From Nageia nagi (lineage: Eukaryota; Pinophyta): a stretch of 64,000 nt of DNA. Made by a program: the position numbers and the translations under genes. The notes under the pieces are model-generated. The model was not told where the DNA came from. It saw only the letters and a list, made by a program, of their open reading frames with translations, and did no database searches. The stretch covers positions 51,150,001 through 51,214,000 of the forward strand of contig JBITNC010000001.1 of assembly GCA_050084985.1 (NCBI GenBank), read 5' to 3'. Below are positions 48,136 through 60,822 of this stretch, piece by piece. The first letter of the stretch is position 1. Every line of letters begins with the position of its first letter.

Positions 48136-49276
48136 ATGGAAAAAGTGTGGTTACATGCAACTAGAAATAGCAAGCAATATTTTTGTGGGGTTTGTGAATT
48201 CATTACATTTATAAAACATAATTTGATGAATCCTAGAAGAATTAGATTTCCATGTCAAAGATGCCAAAATATAGAAAATATTGGTTTTGAGGAGGTTCAT
48301 GAGCACTTATTTTGGCATGGATTTGATAGGACATTTAACATTTTTTATTTGCATGGAGAAGAAGCATCTACTTATGACCAATATGCATGATACATGTACA
48401 ACATCATGGATGAGGTTACAAATATCAAAAGTATACAAGATGACATCATTGGAATGGAAAATATCAATGACTCAAAGAGTGTACAAGAACTACAAGATAA
48501 TGATATCAAGTTTAAATATGCTCATGATGAATTTCATAGGTTGGTCTAGGATATCAACAAACAACCATTATACCTAGCTTATACAAAGTACACAACATTA
48601 TCAATAATAGCTAAATTATATCATCTCAAACCTAAACATAGTTGGTCATACAGAAGCTTTGGTGATTTATTAGAATTACTAAGAGAGATGCTTTGGATCG
48701 GTAATATAGTTCTAGAGTTCTTATATGCAATGAAGAAAATGTTGAAGCCATTGGGATTAGACTATGTAATGATACATGCATGTAAAAATAATTGTATTAT
48801 ATATAGGAAATAATATGAAAAAATTGAAGCTTACTTAAAATATGGTGAATCAAGTTGGAAATTTGATCATCATTTGAAAAATAAATGAAATAATAAGGTT
48901 CATGTGAAGGTGTTGAGTTATTTATCAATTTTAGATAAGTTGCAAAGAATGTATAGGTAAATAATTTTATTATACAAATAGCTTTGTTTTATTTGTTTTT
49001 CTCAAAATTGTTAGACATAGATGAAATGAGTTTCTTTCTTATTGTAGCTCTGAAGAGATTAAGAAGAATATGAGATGGCATTCACAACATATGATTCTAG
49101 ATGGTAATATGTGATATCCAGTTGACTCTCCAGTATGGAAAAAGAAAGATTCTATGTGGCCAAATTTTGTTAAAGAGTCATGTAACATACAACTAGCAAT
49201 GGAAACCAATAGGTTCAACCCCTTTACTAACTTTATTTGTTTCTACAATTGTAGACCTATTGTGTTGGTCATGTAC
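48136..49276 (+). pseudogene. CACTA (En/Spm) TNP2-type transposase relic
   Basis: From the ATG at 48136 the plus strand encodes the transposase-associated domain seen at the N-terminus of plant CACTA transposases: MEKVWLHATRNSKQYFCGV, then RFPCQRCQNIENIGFEEVHE and HLFWHGFDRTF. After a stop near 48388 and a linker, the core resumes about 48612 (KPKHSWSYRSFGDLLELL; LKPLGLDYVMIHACKNNCII). In-frame stops follow at YRK* and NK*. After a probable intron it continues with EEIKKNMRWHSQ, YPVDSPVWKK and NRFNPFTNF, each matching the TNP2 consensus. The sequence stops at 49276, where an LTR-like block starts. Terminal CACTA inverted repeats are not visible. Non-functional. Confidence 0.82.
48957..49047 (+). 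other. Probable intron in CACTA transposase relic
   Basis: 91 bp, GTAAATAATT...TTCTTATTGTAG, AT-rich with a pyrimidine-rich 3' end. Removing it joins LQRMY to SSEEIKKNMRW in one frame across TAT AG|C TCT, as expected for the family. Not tested by expression data. Confidence 0.6.
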
Positions 49277-49687
49277 TGATAGAGATGAAACTCCTACACC
49301 CAAGATCACTTTGGAGTGTTTTTCTTACTTTAATTAACAACACAAGAGACAAATACTCAATCAAAAACAAGAGAGAGATAATCATGTATAGTAGTTCCTC
49401 TCAAGGTTAGAGTACTCCACTTTAACTCAATATATTTACTTCTTAAGGATAGTTCTTACAATGCTTACAACCTATCACTCTTCCTATCAACCTATAAGGC
49501 ATGAGCATAAATTTTCTCTCATCAAGTGTATTTTACAAGTCCAATCTCTCCATTTATAAGAGATAACCCCATCTTAACTCACCTTTTTACCAAGGTTTTA
49601 CATGAGGTTAAGAAGGGTTAAGTCAAACATATTTAATTCCTAAATACTAAAAAGGTATTTATATTTTGTTCATTCTACTTAAATTTA
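49277..49687 (-). repeat. LTR-like block of an unidentified element
   Basis: Starts TGATAGAGATG where the CACTA similarity ends. It has a minus-strand TATA-like TTATAAATGGAG near 49548 and a segment GTAGTTCCTCTCAAGG...AGTACTCCAC resembling the GTGGTTCCTCC...AGTACATCCAC part of the Copia LTRs. The purine tract AAAGGAGGAAG (minus strand, 49688-49698) sits where a polypurine tract should be. I could not find a partner LTR in the window, so this may be a solo or orphan LTR. Boundaries are approximate. Confidence 0.45.
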
Positions 49688-49899
49688 CTTCCTCCTTTCA
49701 TGAGTATCAAGATTAGCTCATTTATTTCTTATTTTGGAGGAAATTGGATTGTTGGTGCCTATCATGATCTCTATTACTTATGTTTCCCTTTGAATAGAAA
49801 CCTTAGGGGTTTTCTCATATTGGGTTTTCTTCCTCTTACATTCCTAAGCATAATATTTAATGGCCTTATTAGAGATATTACATTCTCTAATTATTTTGT

Positions 49900-50640
49900 T
49901 TTAGCTTTAGTAATAATTCTAAATCCTTTTTTCTTAGACTATGGCTACAAATTTGAGGTTTCCTTTTTTGGCTTATTATGCTTTGTGCTTCTTGCTACAT
50001 GTTCCTTCCTATCCTACTTCCTCCTCAAGAGCTCTACTAAAGGAATGTGTTCATCTTAGTCCTTGATTTTAACATGGATGTTTTTGGGTGGTTTTTTGTT
50101 AAGAGTTATTTCATAAACTAGCTTGATCACCACTTGATGCCTTCAAAGCTTGTTCTAAATTTCCTTACATTTCTTAATTGACAACTCCATAGAATTCAAG
50201 ATGAAAAAGGGAAAATTGACTACTTCTTTTTGGTTGAATCTAAAATGGTTTAACAATCCAAAGTGGTAGGCATAAACTATTTTGTATCTACATTCCAGAG
50301 TTACATACCTCATTATAGCTTTTGCAACCTCATCCCAAGGCTTTGGTAGGCTTGTTTTCTCAAAACTAGGTCCATTCTTCACAAAATTCTCCCTTGGTTT
50401 CTTGAAGGTGGAGATTTCCTATAACTTGTTCAATTTTGTCTCTCTTTTGAGCTCCTTTCCTACATTTGGTATGTGTATTACTTTGGCTATAGTTAATGCA
50501 TTAAATTCAACTCTCATACTATTTACCTTGCAAACTCCATTCTTCCAAGTCTTTAGGATTTCAAGTGAAAGGCCTAGATCATAACCCTTGCATGCTTCCA
50601 AAAAACCTTGCATGCCTCCATATAGAGAATATACCAAACT
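49900..50640 (-). pseudogene. Unidentified minus-strand coding relic
   Basis: Two open minus-strand blocks, 50419-50637 (EILKTWKNGVCKVNSMRVEF, then NALTIAKVIHIPNVGKELKR) and 50155-50382 (KPWDEVAKAIMRYVTLECRY, then FNQKEVVNFPFFILNSMELS), read as a diverged protein with short breaks. The pattern resembles hypothetical plant retroelement-associated proteins, but I cannot name a family. It lies just inside the LTR-like block at 49277-49687 on the same strand, so it may be cargo or the N-terminal ORF of that element. The plus-strand hydrophobic frame 49700-50059 overlaps this relic antisense and I do not believe it. Confidence 0.4.
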
Positions 50641-51599
50641 TATTTGTTTCTCTTAACTACTCCTATATCTTTTGGTTTGATCTAAACCAAAGCACCACCC
50701 ATTTTCAAATGTAGGTCCTCTTTACTCTAACATGAACTCATTCAATGGAGGTTTTGGGTAGATCATAGCAAGATAAAATTCTTCTTGGGAAAAAGTGATG
50801 AAGTGATCTTCTCAAAGGGTGCCTCTCTATGCCTTAATTACAACTCATGCCAACTTCTAAATCTTTGCTTGAGTTGTATTGGGGGTTGGTCCACTTGTTG
50901 ACATGATGGTTGGCATGAAATTTATGCATACACTTTGTCTTGTCATCAAATATACTAGGACCTCCTTTCATGATGGTAGATTTACTAGCAGAAGAGCTTT
51001 GGACATCCAAGTGCTAATTGGTTTTGAAAACCTTGCATCCAACTCAAAATAATATGGACTTACTATTGTATTTAATTACAAATAACCTTAATGTAGCCCC
51101 AACCTGAGTGGAAAGGCTTTTAGGTATCAACCCAAGGAGCTAAACTATTTGACATTGGAGACTTTTCAAATATAATCTTTTAAAACAAATCTTGAGTATA
51201 TTCTAAAGAAATTTACTAGTTTTGAAGAGTTGTCTCTTGTAAAAAAATTTGAATTCTACTAACAATTACATTTTCTTCTTTAATCTTAGGGTAATTACTC
51301 CTAATATTTTTCAACACTCGGATGATTGTTATTGTTAGATTCTATAAAGTTTCACTCTCCTTCCCTTCAAATAATCTGTTGTTTCTTTCTTTCTATATTT
51401 TCCATTGAAGGTGATCTTGGATCATAATTCTTAATTATTTCTCTTAGTTATTTTTGGTTATGTTTCCTCAACTAGTGATGGCCTTCTGAATTGGGTCTTT
51501 TCCTTTTTAATTGTACTACAAAGCCTAAGTTACTCTATTCTAGCATATTTTGGTAAAATTGTAGTTCAAGAATATGTGTTTATTAGTTTCACTCTCTAT

Positions 51600-54500
51600 T
51601 TTATAAAGGATGCATCTATTTGGCCCTTTAAAACCTCTTTTCTATAGTTTATCCCATCTTAAGAGTTTTTTATGGGCTAATGTCCATCTGAAGAAAGAAA
51701 TTTTGGGTATTACTTGCTTATTCCATATTCGATGCCACAATTCTTTATTTTGGTTCTCCTCTTTGCTTTGAGGCATTCTTGTGGCATCCTTGATGTTGTA
51801 GTTACTATTTTTTGCCCAATTCCACTTAGGTCTATCCATTATCTATGATCCTACCATGCCTTTCTCTTTTATTTCCTCTCTAATATTTTCGATTTGTTCC
51901 TTAATATGTTGAACTTCAACCTCTTTAATGACCCATTCCTTTCCATCATTAGCAAGGTAATTAGCTACTTTGACACCTTATTTCCTCATATCCCACTTTG
52001 CTATCTTTTGAAGCTCCTCATACTCAATAAGAGATTACTCCCTTAACCAATTTTCCTCCTAGAAGTAAGTCTCTTCCTCATTTCCAATTTGTCAAGTGAT
52101 GTACTTTTTAAGGTTCTTTTGTACTTGTACCATACCATTCCAAAATGGTGATCCATATGGTAGGTTCTCTATTCTTAAGAAAGGGTTATCCTTTTGAAGG
52201 AATTTCCTTTTACAAACTTCCATTCATTACTCATTTTCTTTTATGACTAACCTCCATGCCATCTTTCCTCATAGAGCTTCACTCATGTTTTCGATTTTTT
52301 TTATACCCAATCCTCCTTACTCTTTGTTTTTGCAAATAGTTTTCCATGCCACTAGGGAAAATTTCTTTTTACCTTCTTCTCCACTCCATAAGAACTTCAT
52401 ACATAGCTTATCTATTGTATTTACTATAGAAATAATAATTTTGAAAACCAAAGCTGAGTAAATAGGGATACCTAAAATAGTGTGTTTTATTAAGTTTAGT
52501 GTGCCTACAAAACCTGAAATCATACTTTTCCAACCTACTAGTTAATATGGATTTTGTTGGTCAAAATTTCGTAGTATGTTTCTCTTATTCTTCCTTCAAA
52601 AATAGGCATTCCTAAGTAAACTAAAGTTAGTTCACTAATTTGGCATCCAATTATCCTTGCTAGTGAAGAATGAAAAATAAAAAGCTTTGTTTTTTTAAGG
52701 TTGATTTTTTGCATTGAAGTTTTCTCGTAAAGGTTTAAGATCTCTTTGAATTTTATTACTTCATTCTCCTTTTTTTGGACCATTATAATGGTTTGATCAA
52801 AAATTGATGGTGGGTGTAGTTTGTACCTTCTCTTACAAATTTTAAACCATCTATACTTCCATCTTCTTTTATCTTTTGTAGTGATATCCCTAACACCTCA
52901 ACCATCAAAATCAATAAATAAGGGGAGATATAATCAACTTGTTGAAGGCATCTATTTATATTTTAAAAAAAAAGGGTTCAATTTGGAGTTGAGATACATT
53001 GAAATACCCATCTTATAATTTTTCTCCAAATGCAAACCTCTTTAAGACCTCCATCAAAAAATTTCAGTTGACCCTATCATAAGCCTTCTCCATATCAAGT
53101 TTTAGAAACATTGCCTCTTATTTTTTCATATGAATTGAATGTAACACTTCATGCATTACATAATTCCATAAATTATTTATTTTCTTTTCATAAAACCATT
53201 TTGGTCTTCTTAAATCAAGCTAGGAATGGTTGGTTTTAGTCTTTTTTCCATAATCTTTGTTAGAATTTCATACATCACATTATAGAGACTTATAGGTTTG
53301 TATTCCTTCGATTGCTTGACTTTATAATTATTTGGGATCAATATAATGAAGTTTGTTTTCCATTCTTTCAGTAGGGAGCCTTTCTTGAAAAATTCAAGAA
53401 TTGTTTCACTCACATCTGCTCCAATAATATCCTAGTTATGTTTGAAGAAACCTTTCAAGAAACCATCAAGTCCAAAGGATTTATCATCATTCATCATGTA
53501 CATTACTTCTTTTACTTCCTCCTATGTAACTTATCTTTCTAAATATTTCATTTGCTCTTATGCTATAAGGAATGGAATCACTTCTAAAATCTTTTCTATG
53601 TGTCCATTACTTGGTTGCTCATCAAAGTTGAGGAGGTTTTTGAAATAGGATACAATTTCTATTTGGATCTCTTCCTCCTCATAAGTTGTTACTCCATTGT
53701 CCTTTCTAATTTCCATGATTCTATTAAAACTTGTTTTTAAATTTGTCATCTTAAATAATTTGGTATTCCTTTCTCCATTCTAAATCCAAGTTGTTCTTAC
53801 CTTTTCTTTCTAGTGTGTTTCCTCCTATGCTAGGATATGTTAATATTTAGCTAGTAGCTCTTTTTCTTTCTTATCATGTTCCTTATTTCTACCACTCCAT
53901 AACATTTCCTATTCTAATATTTCTAGTTCTTCTTTGACTTGGTCCTTTCTTTTATGCACATTTTTAAAGACATCTCTATTCCATTTTTTCATATTGCTTT
54001 TTATCTTTTTCAATTTTTGTGAAACTCTATACATTGTTGTTCCTTTCACCTCAAAATTCCCCCATTCAAGAAGGTTTTTTTTTTTTAAATATTCATGTTA
54101 TTCCCATATATATTCAAATCTAAAGGGATAATTCTCTTTCCTATGAGGTTGTAAGTATAGTAATAAGGGCTTATGTTCTGAAGCTATTCTTGGTAAAGAT
54201 AAGGTTAAAATTTTGATACTATTCTATCCAATATTTAGTAGCCATAAATTAATCCAATTTTCTTTGAATGAATCTAGTACCACACTATATGTTATACTAA
54301 GTGAAGCTATTTCTTTTTAGAGGCAAATAAATTAGCTTATTTTCATCTACAAAATTTATAAGATCTTCCATACTTCTTGAAAAATTTACCCTTCCTCCAA
54401 ATTTGTCTTCAAGGTTCAAAGGAGTATTAAAATCTCCTCCAATGAGCCAAGGTTCATTCAAAAATATTGTTTTATATTTTGTGATGTCTTCTAAAAATTT

Positions 54501-54880
54501 TCTTCTTTCTACTAGTATGATTGGGGCATAGACATTCAAAAGAAGTAAAGAAAAAATTATTTTTAGAACTTTCACTCTCACTACTAGGCATCTTTTATTA
54601 TCTAAATACACCTTTTCAATACTAATTATTTGTGGATTGGCATAAATTCCAAGGCCATCTATCTTACCTTTTGCATGGATAGCCTCATAGTTTGCATCTT
54701 TCTAGATTTTGATTTTAAACTTTTTTTTATTCTTTTCATGGATCTTTGTTTCTTATAGAAGAAGAATGTTTGGGCTGTGTTTAAAACACATTTCATGTAC
54801 AACTTTCTATTAAGCAGAGAAGTTGACACCCCTCATATTCCAAGATAATATTTTCATTAATTTTCTTAGAGGCATATTTA
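51600..54880 (-). pseudogene. LINE ORF2 pseudogene (endonuclease-RT)
   Basis: Begins near 54860 with KILSWNMRGVNF, the standard start of an L1 endonuclease. The next family motif, LLLQETK, reads LLL*ETK at about 54755 because CAA became TAA. IGGDFNTPLNLEDKFGG (54297-54611 frame) is the endonuclease active-site region. RT follows: IILIPN and KPISLYNVMYEILTKIMEKR (53210-53413), motif A LKLDMEKAYDRVN (about 53065-53119) with its Asp kept, and the thumb region INLKKTKLF (52538-52783). A late segment, IPIYSALVFK...KFLWSGEEGKKK, is at 52317-52523, and a zf-RVT domain (ELWHRIWNKQVIPKISFFRW) at 51642-51839. The FADD motif expected near 52785 reads FDQT, so the catalytic aspartates are lost. Confidence 0.85.
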
Positions 54881-55439
54881 ACATCTCCACTCTTCTCTAG
54901 AGTAACATTATTTACTTTACCAACATCTAAGGTGCTTCAAGTTGCTCTTGTTAATTTTATCCTAGAATGTTGAGTTTCCTTTACAATTCCTTTAAACCCC
55001 TTATTGTATTTTTTGTTATCTAAAAGACTTTTCCTAAATTCTTCATTATTGTTTGTAGTGTTTTTTTCCCCAATTAATTCCTCTATATTTAGCATTCTTC
55101 TAACTCTACCTAGAGTTTCAAATTGAGTTTCCTATATCTAAGTAGGTGTTTTTGCATTCTCCTCTCCTCCATCACCATTAGTTATTCTATTTAAAATCTT
55201 TGGAGATTGGGGTTCTTGATCCAAGTTTGCTTCATTTCGGTTCTTCTATGGACCAATTGAAGAGGTTTTGATAGTTCCTATTTTTCCTTCCTCAATTATT
55301 ATTAAAGAGCTATCTCCTGATTTTCCTTTTTCCTAATCCTTCTAGAACTACTCCATCTGTGCTATATTTTCGAAGCTTCTACCTATTTCTTGCCAATTGT
55401 TAAGGTTTTTCTTTTTTACCTCCATTTTTTTTTCTCATT

Positions 55440-55960
55440 TGATTCATAAGTTTGTACCACTTCCTCTTGATTTAAAGGGCATCTATGGCTAGTGTGTCTA
55501 GTCTCTCTACACCATCTGCATCTGAAAGGAATTATTTCATAATCTAGTTGTTGGATCCATAGGCCCAATTTTGAGTTGATCTTTATGTCACTAGGAAATG
55601 GCTCTTAAATATTTAGCTTGACACAAATTCTTATTATTTGAGCATTTTATTTTCTTACAAAATTCATATCAATCTTCATAAATTCTCCTATTATATTTCA
55701 CACCATTTTCACTTCATTTATATTCCATAGCTGCTATGAGAGGCCATATAATTGTACCCATATAGGGAATTTAGTTATTATCTCATTTTTTGGGTCAAAA
55801 CCCTTATACCATTTTTGAATGTAGAGACTAGAGTTACCCATAAACCAAGGTCCTTCATCTAAAACATAAGCAATATCTTCCTCTAAGGTGAAATAAATAG
55901 CAAAAAAGCCTTTATGTAGGATAGAGAAGCTCACCTCTTCTTATAGTCCCCATTTTTTTT
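55440..55960 (-). pseudogene. LINE ORF1 pseudogene (DUF4283, CCHC)
   Basis: 55734-55934 encodes GFFAIYFTLEEDIAYVLDEG, PWFMG and KWYKGFDPKNEIITKFPIWV, the DUF4283 pattern of plant L1 ORF1 proteins. Further on, 55479-55520 encodes CRWCRETRHTSHRC, a perfect CX2CX4HX4C nucleic-acid-binding knuckle. Such proteins coat LINE RNA. Breaks between the blocks make it non-functional. Confidence 0.8.
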
Positions 55961-56100
55961 TGTCTAAGTTTTCAAGGTTGTAATTCCTAGCCAATGACTT
56001 GTGAACTTACCTATGGCATAGAGGTTAAGCTTTGAAAGTGTATCCTCTATCCAATTTTTTCTATGGTTATTTCTAGCATTGATTTTGATATTTGGCATGA

Positions 56101-57180
56101 AGGGGGCCCTTCCTACTCTTTTCCTTTAGACTCCTGATCTGCCCTTTGGGGCCTTATGATTTTTTGTTTGAAGTTGCTACCCTCTCCTTTCAAGTTGTTC
56201 CCATTCCATATTTTTCTCTAATTATTATTCTTGAAATTGTTGCTAAGATTGATAGTCCTATTATTTTTCCCCCCTCTAAGACCCCTTGAGCAAACTTGTC
56301 TCCTTTCTCTTGTTGTTTTAGTCCACTCCTATTTTCCTTTTCTTAATCAGCATATTTAGTTTCTTTCCTACTCCATATAGGATGATCTACCAGAAAACCT
56401 TTTTTAATTTCCCTTCTTTACCCATGATCACCTCCCTTTGATGGATGCAAAGGGTTTCCAAAAGCTAATTCAGGAAGCTAGAGGTAGAATGTAATAGATT
56501 CATAAAAGGAAAGCAAGAAGGAGGAAGAAGATTGAGCTAGTTAAGATGATTAGCATACCTATTATGGGTGGTAGAAAAATGAAATACATTCCACACCTCA
56601 TGTTGAAGAACAAGTACTCTCATAATAGAATGCTTATTGAGGTAATTACTCTAAAGGGAGGAAATGGCAAACTCTTTGAGAATAAAGGGCAAAATGCTAC
56701 ATTTGCTAAGAGAGTAGATGAAGGAGTTTATAGAGAATTCTAGAAGCATAAGTTCAATTAACTTTCTTTCATATTTAAATAAGGCACTAATATTATCTAG
56801 TTTAGAGAAGTGCACAATGAAAAAATAAGTCTTCTAAGGTACAATGGTAAACCCAATGTTGATATATCTGTTTGAATCTAGCAATAGGTAGCACTAGCAT
56901 ATAAGGTTGTCTTGTTCAATGATGAATTGAAAATTATTCTTGTTTACACTAATTTAGCCTAGTATAGGGTGAGTGAGGTACTCACAATGTCTTTGATACA
57001 TTGACTTAATATGGTGGATTTCTTTCTAGAGTGCTCTATTTTAGAATGTATAGCTTCATTTTTTAGGAAGCCTTAATTCATATAAGTCTACTCCAAATTT
57101 TAAGGAAAGTGAAGCATCATAATCTGGTAACATTTTCTTTGAAATTTAGCGATAGCATAGTGGAATTATATGAAGTGCTT
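56101..57180. other. Unassigned DNA between LINE and Copia-5
   Basis: The first 350 bases may be the 5' part of the LINE. The plus-strand frame 56546-56743 starts MISIPIMGGRKMKYIPHLML and I recognise nothing in it. No LTR homology to the Copia lineage is evident, although an LTR for Copia-5 would be expected to begin around 56.86 kb. Confidence 0.35.
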
Positions 57181-57854
57181 TGTGACAGTTAGTACAAATT
57201 CTTTTTGGAATGTAAAATTCAAAGTCCTTTCAAAACTCCATTTTTATTAATAAATTTACCCTTTAACAAAGAAAGGTATTTATAAATAATTTTTAGTATT
57301 TAGATTAATTAAGTGAAACACTTTTTATATACTTAAAAAATAATTCATTGAGAATTCTAACACTCCCCCTTAATGCAATATTGGGTAGAGAAGATTGTGA
57401 GAGAGTTCTCCTACATAGTAGATATAATCAAAGATAAGAACTGTACATCTTAATAAGTATTAGATCTTAAATAAGGCTAAACTACTTAACCATTTTAACA
57501 AATGGTTTACAATACAATATCCATCAACCATAGATGGTTTCAATGTACTAGTAGTCATCTTCAATAATAAGTTGATAAGATAAGCCTCCATAAGCTTGCA
57601 TACATGAAGTAAGTAACCTACAATCTTAGGAAGAAACTTGTAAGCTACAAGAAACTCAAACATAAGATCAATTAGATGCATCATATATTCATATTATCAT
57701 AAGATAGATGAATTAAATAATTCCATACATAAACTAATCAAATGGTGCATTATAATTCATCATAAAGATGCCAAGAAAACTTGTAGTCACCTTTTGTATA
57801 ACAAACACATGCATTCATCATCATTATCAAAAATAGGATAAACATACAATCATA

Positions 57855-58025
57855 CACATACAAGTTCCTCACACATGGATAACTAAATAGTGCTAATATG
57901 CACATACTTGTTCCACACATATGGATAAATAAATAGTGCAATAAGTGTACAAATAAATTCATGTCATGTGGATAACTAAACAATGCCAACATGCACATAC
58001 TAATTCCTCACACATGGAGAACCAT
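57855..58025. repeat. Copia-5 3' minisatellite
   Basis: Four imperfect units of about 50 bp with AAGTTCCTCACACATGGATA, ACTAAATAGTGC and a CACATAC-type join (near 57858, 57900, 57945 and 57990). Same location relative to pol and the 3' LTR as the array in Copia-3. Confidence 0.75.
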
Positions 58026-58129
58026 AAAAAATGTACATAAAGATCAATAGTATATAGACAAAAGATCTTCATAGGAGCGAAGTTGTCATAAAAAAAAATG
58101 AATTCAATAAGAATTCAAACTCCATGCCA

Positions 58130-60325
58130 CCTTGAAGGAAACTTCAACAACTTGAGTGACCCCCAAAGCTTGTAGAACTAAGTGTCAAAGAGGGACTTGG
58201 TGAATAAGTCAGTAAAGTTTTTATTCGATGGACAATACTAAAGCTACAAGATTGCCATCCAAAAATTTCTCCCTAATGAAGTGTGCATAGATTTCTACAT
58301 ACTTTTTTCTCTAATAGAATACAAGGTTTTTGGCTAAAGCAATGGTTAAATGATTATCTAAAGATATCAAGGATGGTCCAACCTACTCATACCCAATTTC
58401 TTTCATAATATGCCAAATCCAAATTATTTCCTAGGTTGCAATAGTTATATCTCTATATTTTTCTTTTATTGCAAACAAGGTGACTATAGGTTGCTTCTTA
58501 GAAGACCAAGAGATAGCACCTGATCTAATATTAAACACATATACCAAAGTGGATTTTTTATCATCTTTTTCACCCTCATAGTTAGAATTAGAGAACTCTA
58601 AGAGAAAAAAATAAGGAAACTTAGTAAACTTGAGCAAAAGATCCTTTATGCTTGTAATATATCTCAAAATTTTCCTAGCATCTAATGATGCAAAACATAG
58701 GGCTTGTGTATAAAACTTGCCATCAAATTTACTACATAGGTAATATCTAGCCTACAAATATTCAAATAAAGAAGGCTACTAATAAGTTGCCTATATTCTA
58801 TAACATCTATCAGCTAAGAGTTTGAGCTAGTCTCGAGCTTGATTCTAGGAGCAATAAGAATAGACATAGGCCTACATGCTACCATTCTAAACTTCTACAA
58901 AATATTTAGTATATACTTGGACTAACTTAGGTAGGTATAATCAATACATTGATACACTTGCATACCAAGAGTAGTGGTAAGAGACCAAGATCATTCATTT
59001 CATATTCTTCTTTAAGTTTGGTTATTCACTCATTTATGATCACCATATTATTTCCCATGATTAAAATATCATCCACAAAGAGGATAATTAACACCAAATC
59101 CTTTCCTTCAATGAGAATATAAATATTTAAGTCAAAGTAGCATTTTGAGAACCCTAGAGACTCAAAATACCTTAAAATATTCTTGTACCATGTTCTTAGT
59201 GCTTACTTAAGTCTGTACAAAGACTTCTTTATCTTGCATAGATGGAACTTTTTCCTTTTCATAGCAAACCCATTTGGTTGACTCATAAAGATTTCAACAT
59301 CTAAGTCACCATTAATAAAAGGACTCTTTACATCAATTTGAAGCACCTTCCAACCTTGAGTTGCTGAAAGAGTAAGAATTAATCTAATTGTAGCCATATT
59401 TTCTATTGGTGTAAAGGTTTTCTCATAATCAATTCCATACTTTTGAGTGAAACCCTTAGCAACCAACCTTGCCTTATATTTCTCAATTTCACCCTCTGAA
59501 TTGTACTTGATCTTATAGATCTAATTTTTTCTAATTATAGTTTTTGAGAATAAATATAGAACTAAGTCCTAAGTTCCATTTTTCATAAGTGCCTCATATT
59601 CTAACTTCATGGCATTGATCCAACAAGCATGTTTAGATGCTAATTTAAAAGTTGAAATCTCATTATGATTTTTGATGTTAGCAAGGAGAGATGTATTCAA
59701 ATTTATGCTTCTAGTTATCCTCTGAGTTGAAGAATTTTACTCTTGAGGTGACTTGTATGAAGAGATATCTAACCACATAGAAATTTTTGAAGAGTCTTCA
59801 ATCACTTCACTTGAAGAATATCCAATAGGAATCTCATTGAATTTGACATCCCTTGAAATAAAAACTACTTTTACTGAAGGAGAGTAAAGCCTATACCCTT
59901 TATGTTGATTGTCATAACCCAAAAAGATGCAAATTTTAGATTTATTTTCCAACTTCTTCCTTTTCTTTGAAACTATGAAGGAAAAAGCTTCACATCCAAA
60001 GACCCTTAGATGTAAGATATCAAGTTTATTTCCTATCCATGCCTTGTATGGGGTTTTTTCTTCCATTGCTTTTGTGGGACACCTATTCAAGGTGTAGATA
60101 GCAATGATAATAGCTTCATCACATAAAACTTAGGAAGATTTCCCATCATACATTTATCCATCTCCATTATGGTCATGCTCTTCCTTTCTACAATACTATT
60201 TTGTTACAAAGTATAAGGGATAGTAAATTACCTTTTTTATCCCATGCTTTGCATAAAATTCATTGAACTCATTACTTACATATTCACCCTCACTATCTGA
60301 CCTTAGCATTTTGATCTTTAGATTA
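58130..60325 (-). pseudogene. Copia-5 pol pseudogene
   Basis: Broken integrase, RT and RNase H on the minus strand. The integrase core edge at 60250-60325 reads KIKMLRSDSEGEY with its second catalytic Asp present. The integrase C-terminal region is at 59737-60090 (NRCPTKAMEEKTPYKAWIGN). RT is at 59203-59466 (VAKGFTQKYGIDYEKTFTPI; IDVKSPFINGD), with an FVDD box near 59080. RNase H at 58431-58667 has NSNYEGEKDDKKSTLVYVFN. Multiple stops and shifts. Confidence 0.85.
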
Positions 60326-60822
60326 TGAGAGAATTGAAATATAACATGAACAACTATAAACTACCAATATCATATGAAAGCTATTAATTCACATCTAACT
60401 AACACACAAATCAATATCACAAAGATAACATAAGATGTAAGTCATTCCTCCAACTAGGAGTACATCCACTAACTAGATCTCTCTCCTTAACAAATATGAA
60501 CTCTTACAATTCTCCTACTCTTTTCTCCTAACCACTATCCTATAGCATTACTTTACTCTATAATTATTGTGTAATCACAAAGAGAAAGGCTTCTATTTAT
60601 AGGCCAAAATCTCTCTTTGCATCACCCTTTTATCCAATGTATAAAAGCATGACTTGCACATCTTTTTACCCTAGGGGCATGCTCATGACATGGAGTGTAG
60701 GACAAGTTACATTATAATATTTACTTAAATACTTAAGGTATCAAATGATACCTTTAAGTATTAGTAAATTTATAAAGAGAATTAATACAAACCTTTATAA
60801 TAATGCATTATACATTCCAACA
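60326..60822 (-). repeat. Copia-6 3' LTR
   Basis: 497 bp, TGAGAGAATTGAAATATAAC to CATTCCAACA. Strong similarity to the Copia-2 and Copia-4 LTRs: AACTAGGAGTACATCCACTA, TTCTATTTATAGGCCAAAAT (TATA box, minus) and the near-palindrome at 60731-60759. The following polypurine tract is decayed (CTTACCTTTAATGC). Confidence 0.9.

Larger units (their letters stand above)
51600..56100 (-). mobile_element. L1-type LINE relic, minus strand
   Basis: Non-LTR retrotransposon with both ORFs recognisable in the usual plant L1 order, read right to left: DUF4283 and CCHC knuckle (ORF1), then endonuclease, reverse transcriptase and a zf-RVT domain (ORF2). The ends are not defined: no clear poly-A tail or target-site duplication was found. 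Many stops and frameshifts. It lies between the unidentified relic at 49.3-50.6 kb and Copia-5. Confidence 0.85.
57181..60325 (-). mobile_element. Copia-5: partial Copia element, interrupted
   Basis: Minus-strand Copia element of the same lineage. ATTCTAACA at 57354-57362 is the inner end of its 3' LTR (the ending seen in Copia-3), followed by the polypurine tract CTCCCCCTT from 57363. The LTR itself is diverged; only its inner part is recognisable and its outer edge is not placed. The coding region runs from about 58130 up to 60325, where it stops inside the integrase core because Copia-6 is inserted there. The remainder should lie beyond the right edge of the window. Confidence 0.8.

Noticed and set aside
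49700-50059. Plus-strand 119-residue frame looking like a membrane protein
   Set aside because: It overlaps the minus-strand coding relic at 49.9-50.6 kb, whose translation is compositionally more protein-like; T-rich antisense sequence produces false membrane segments.
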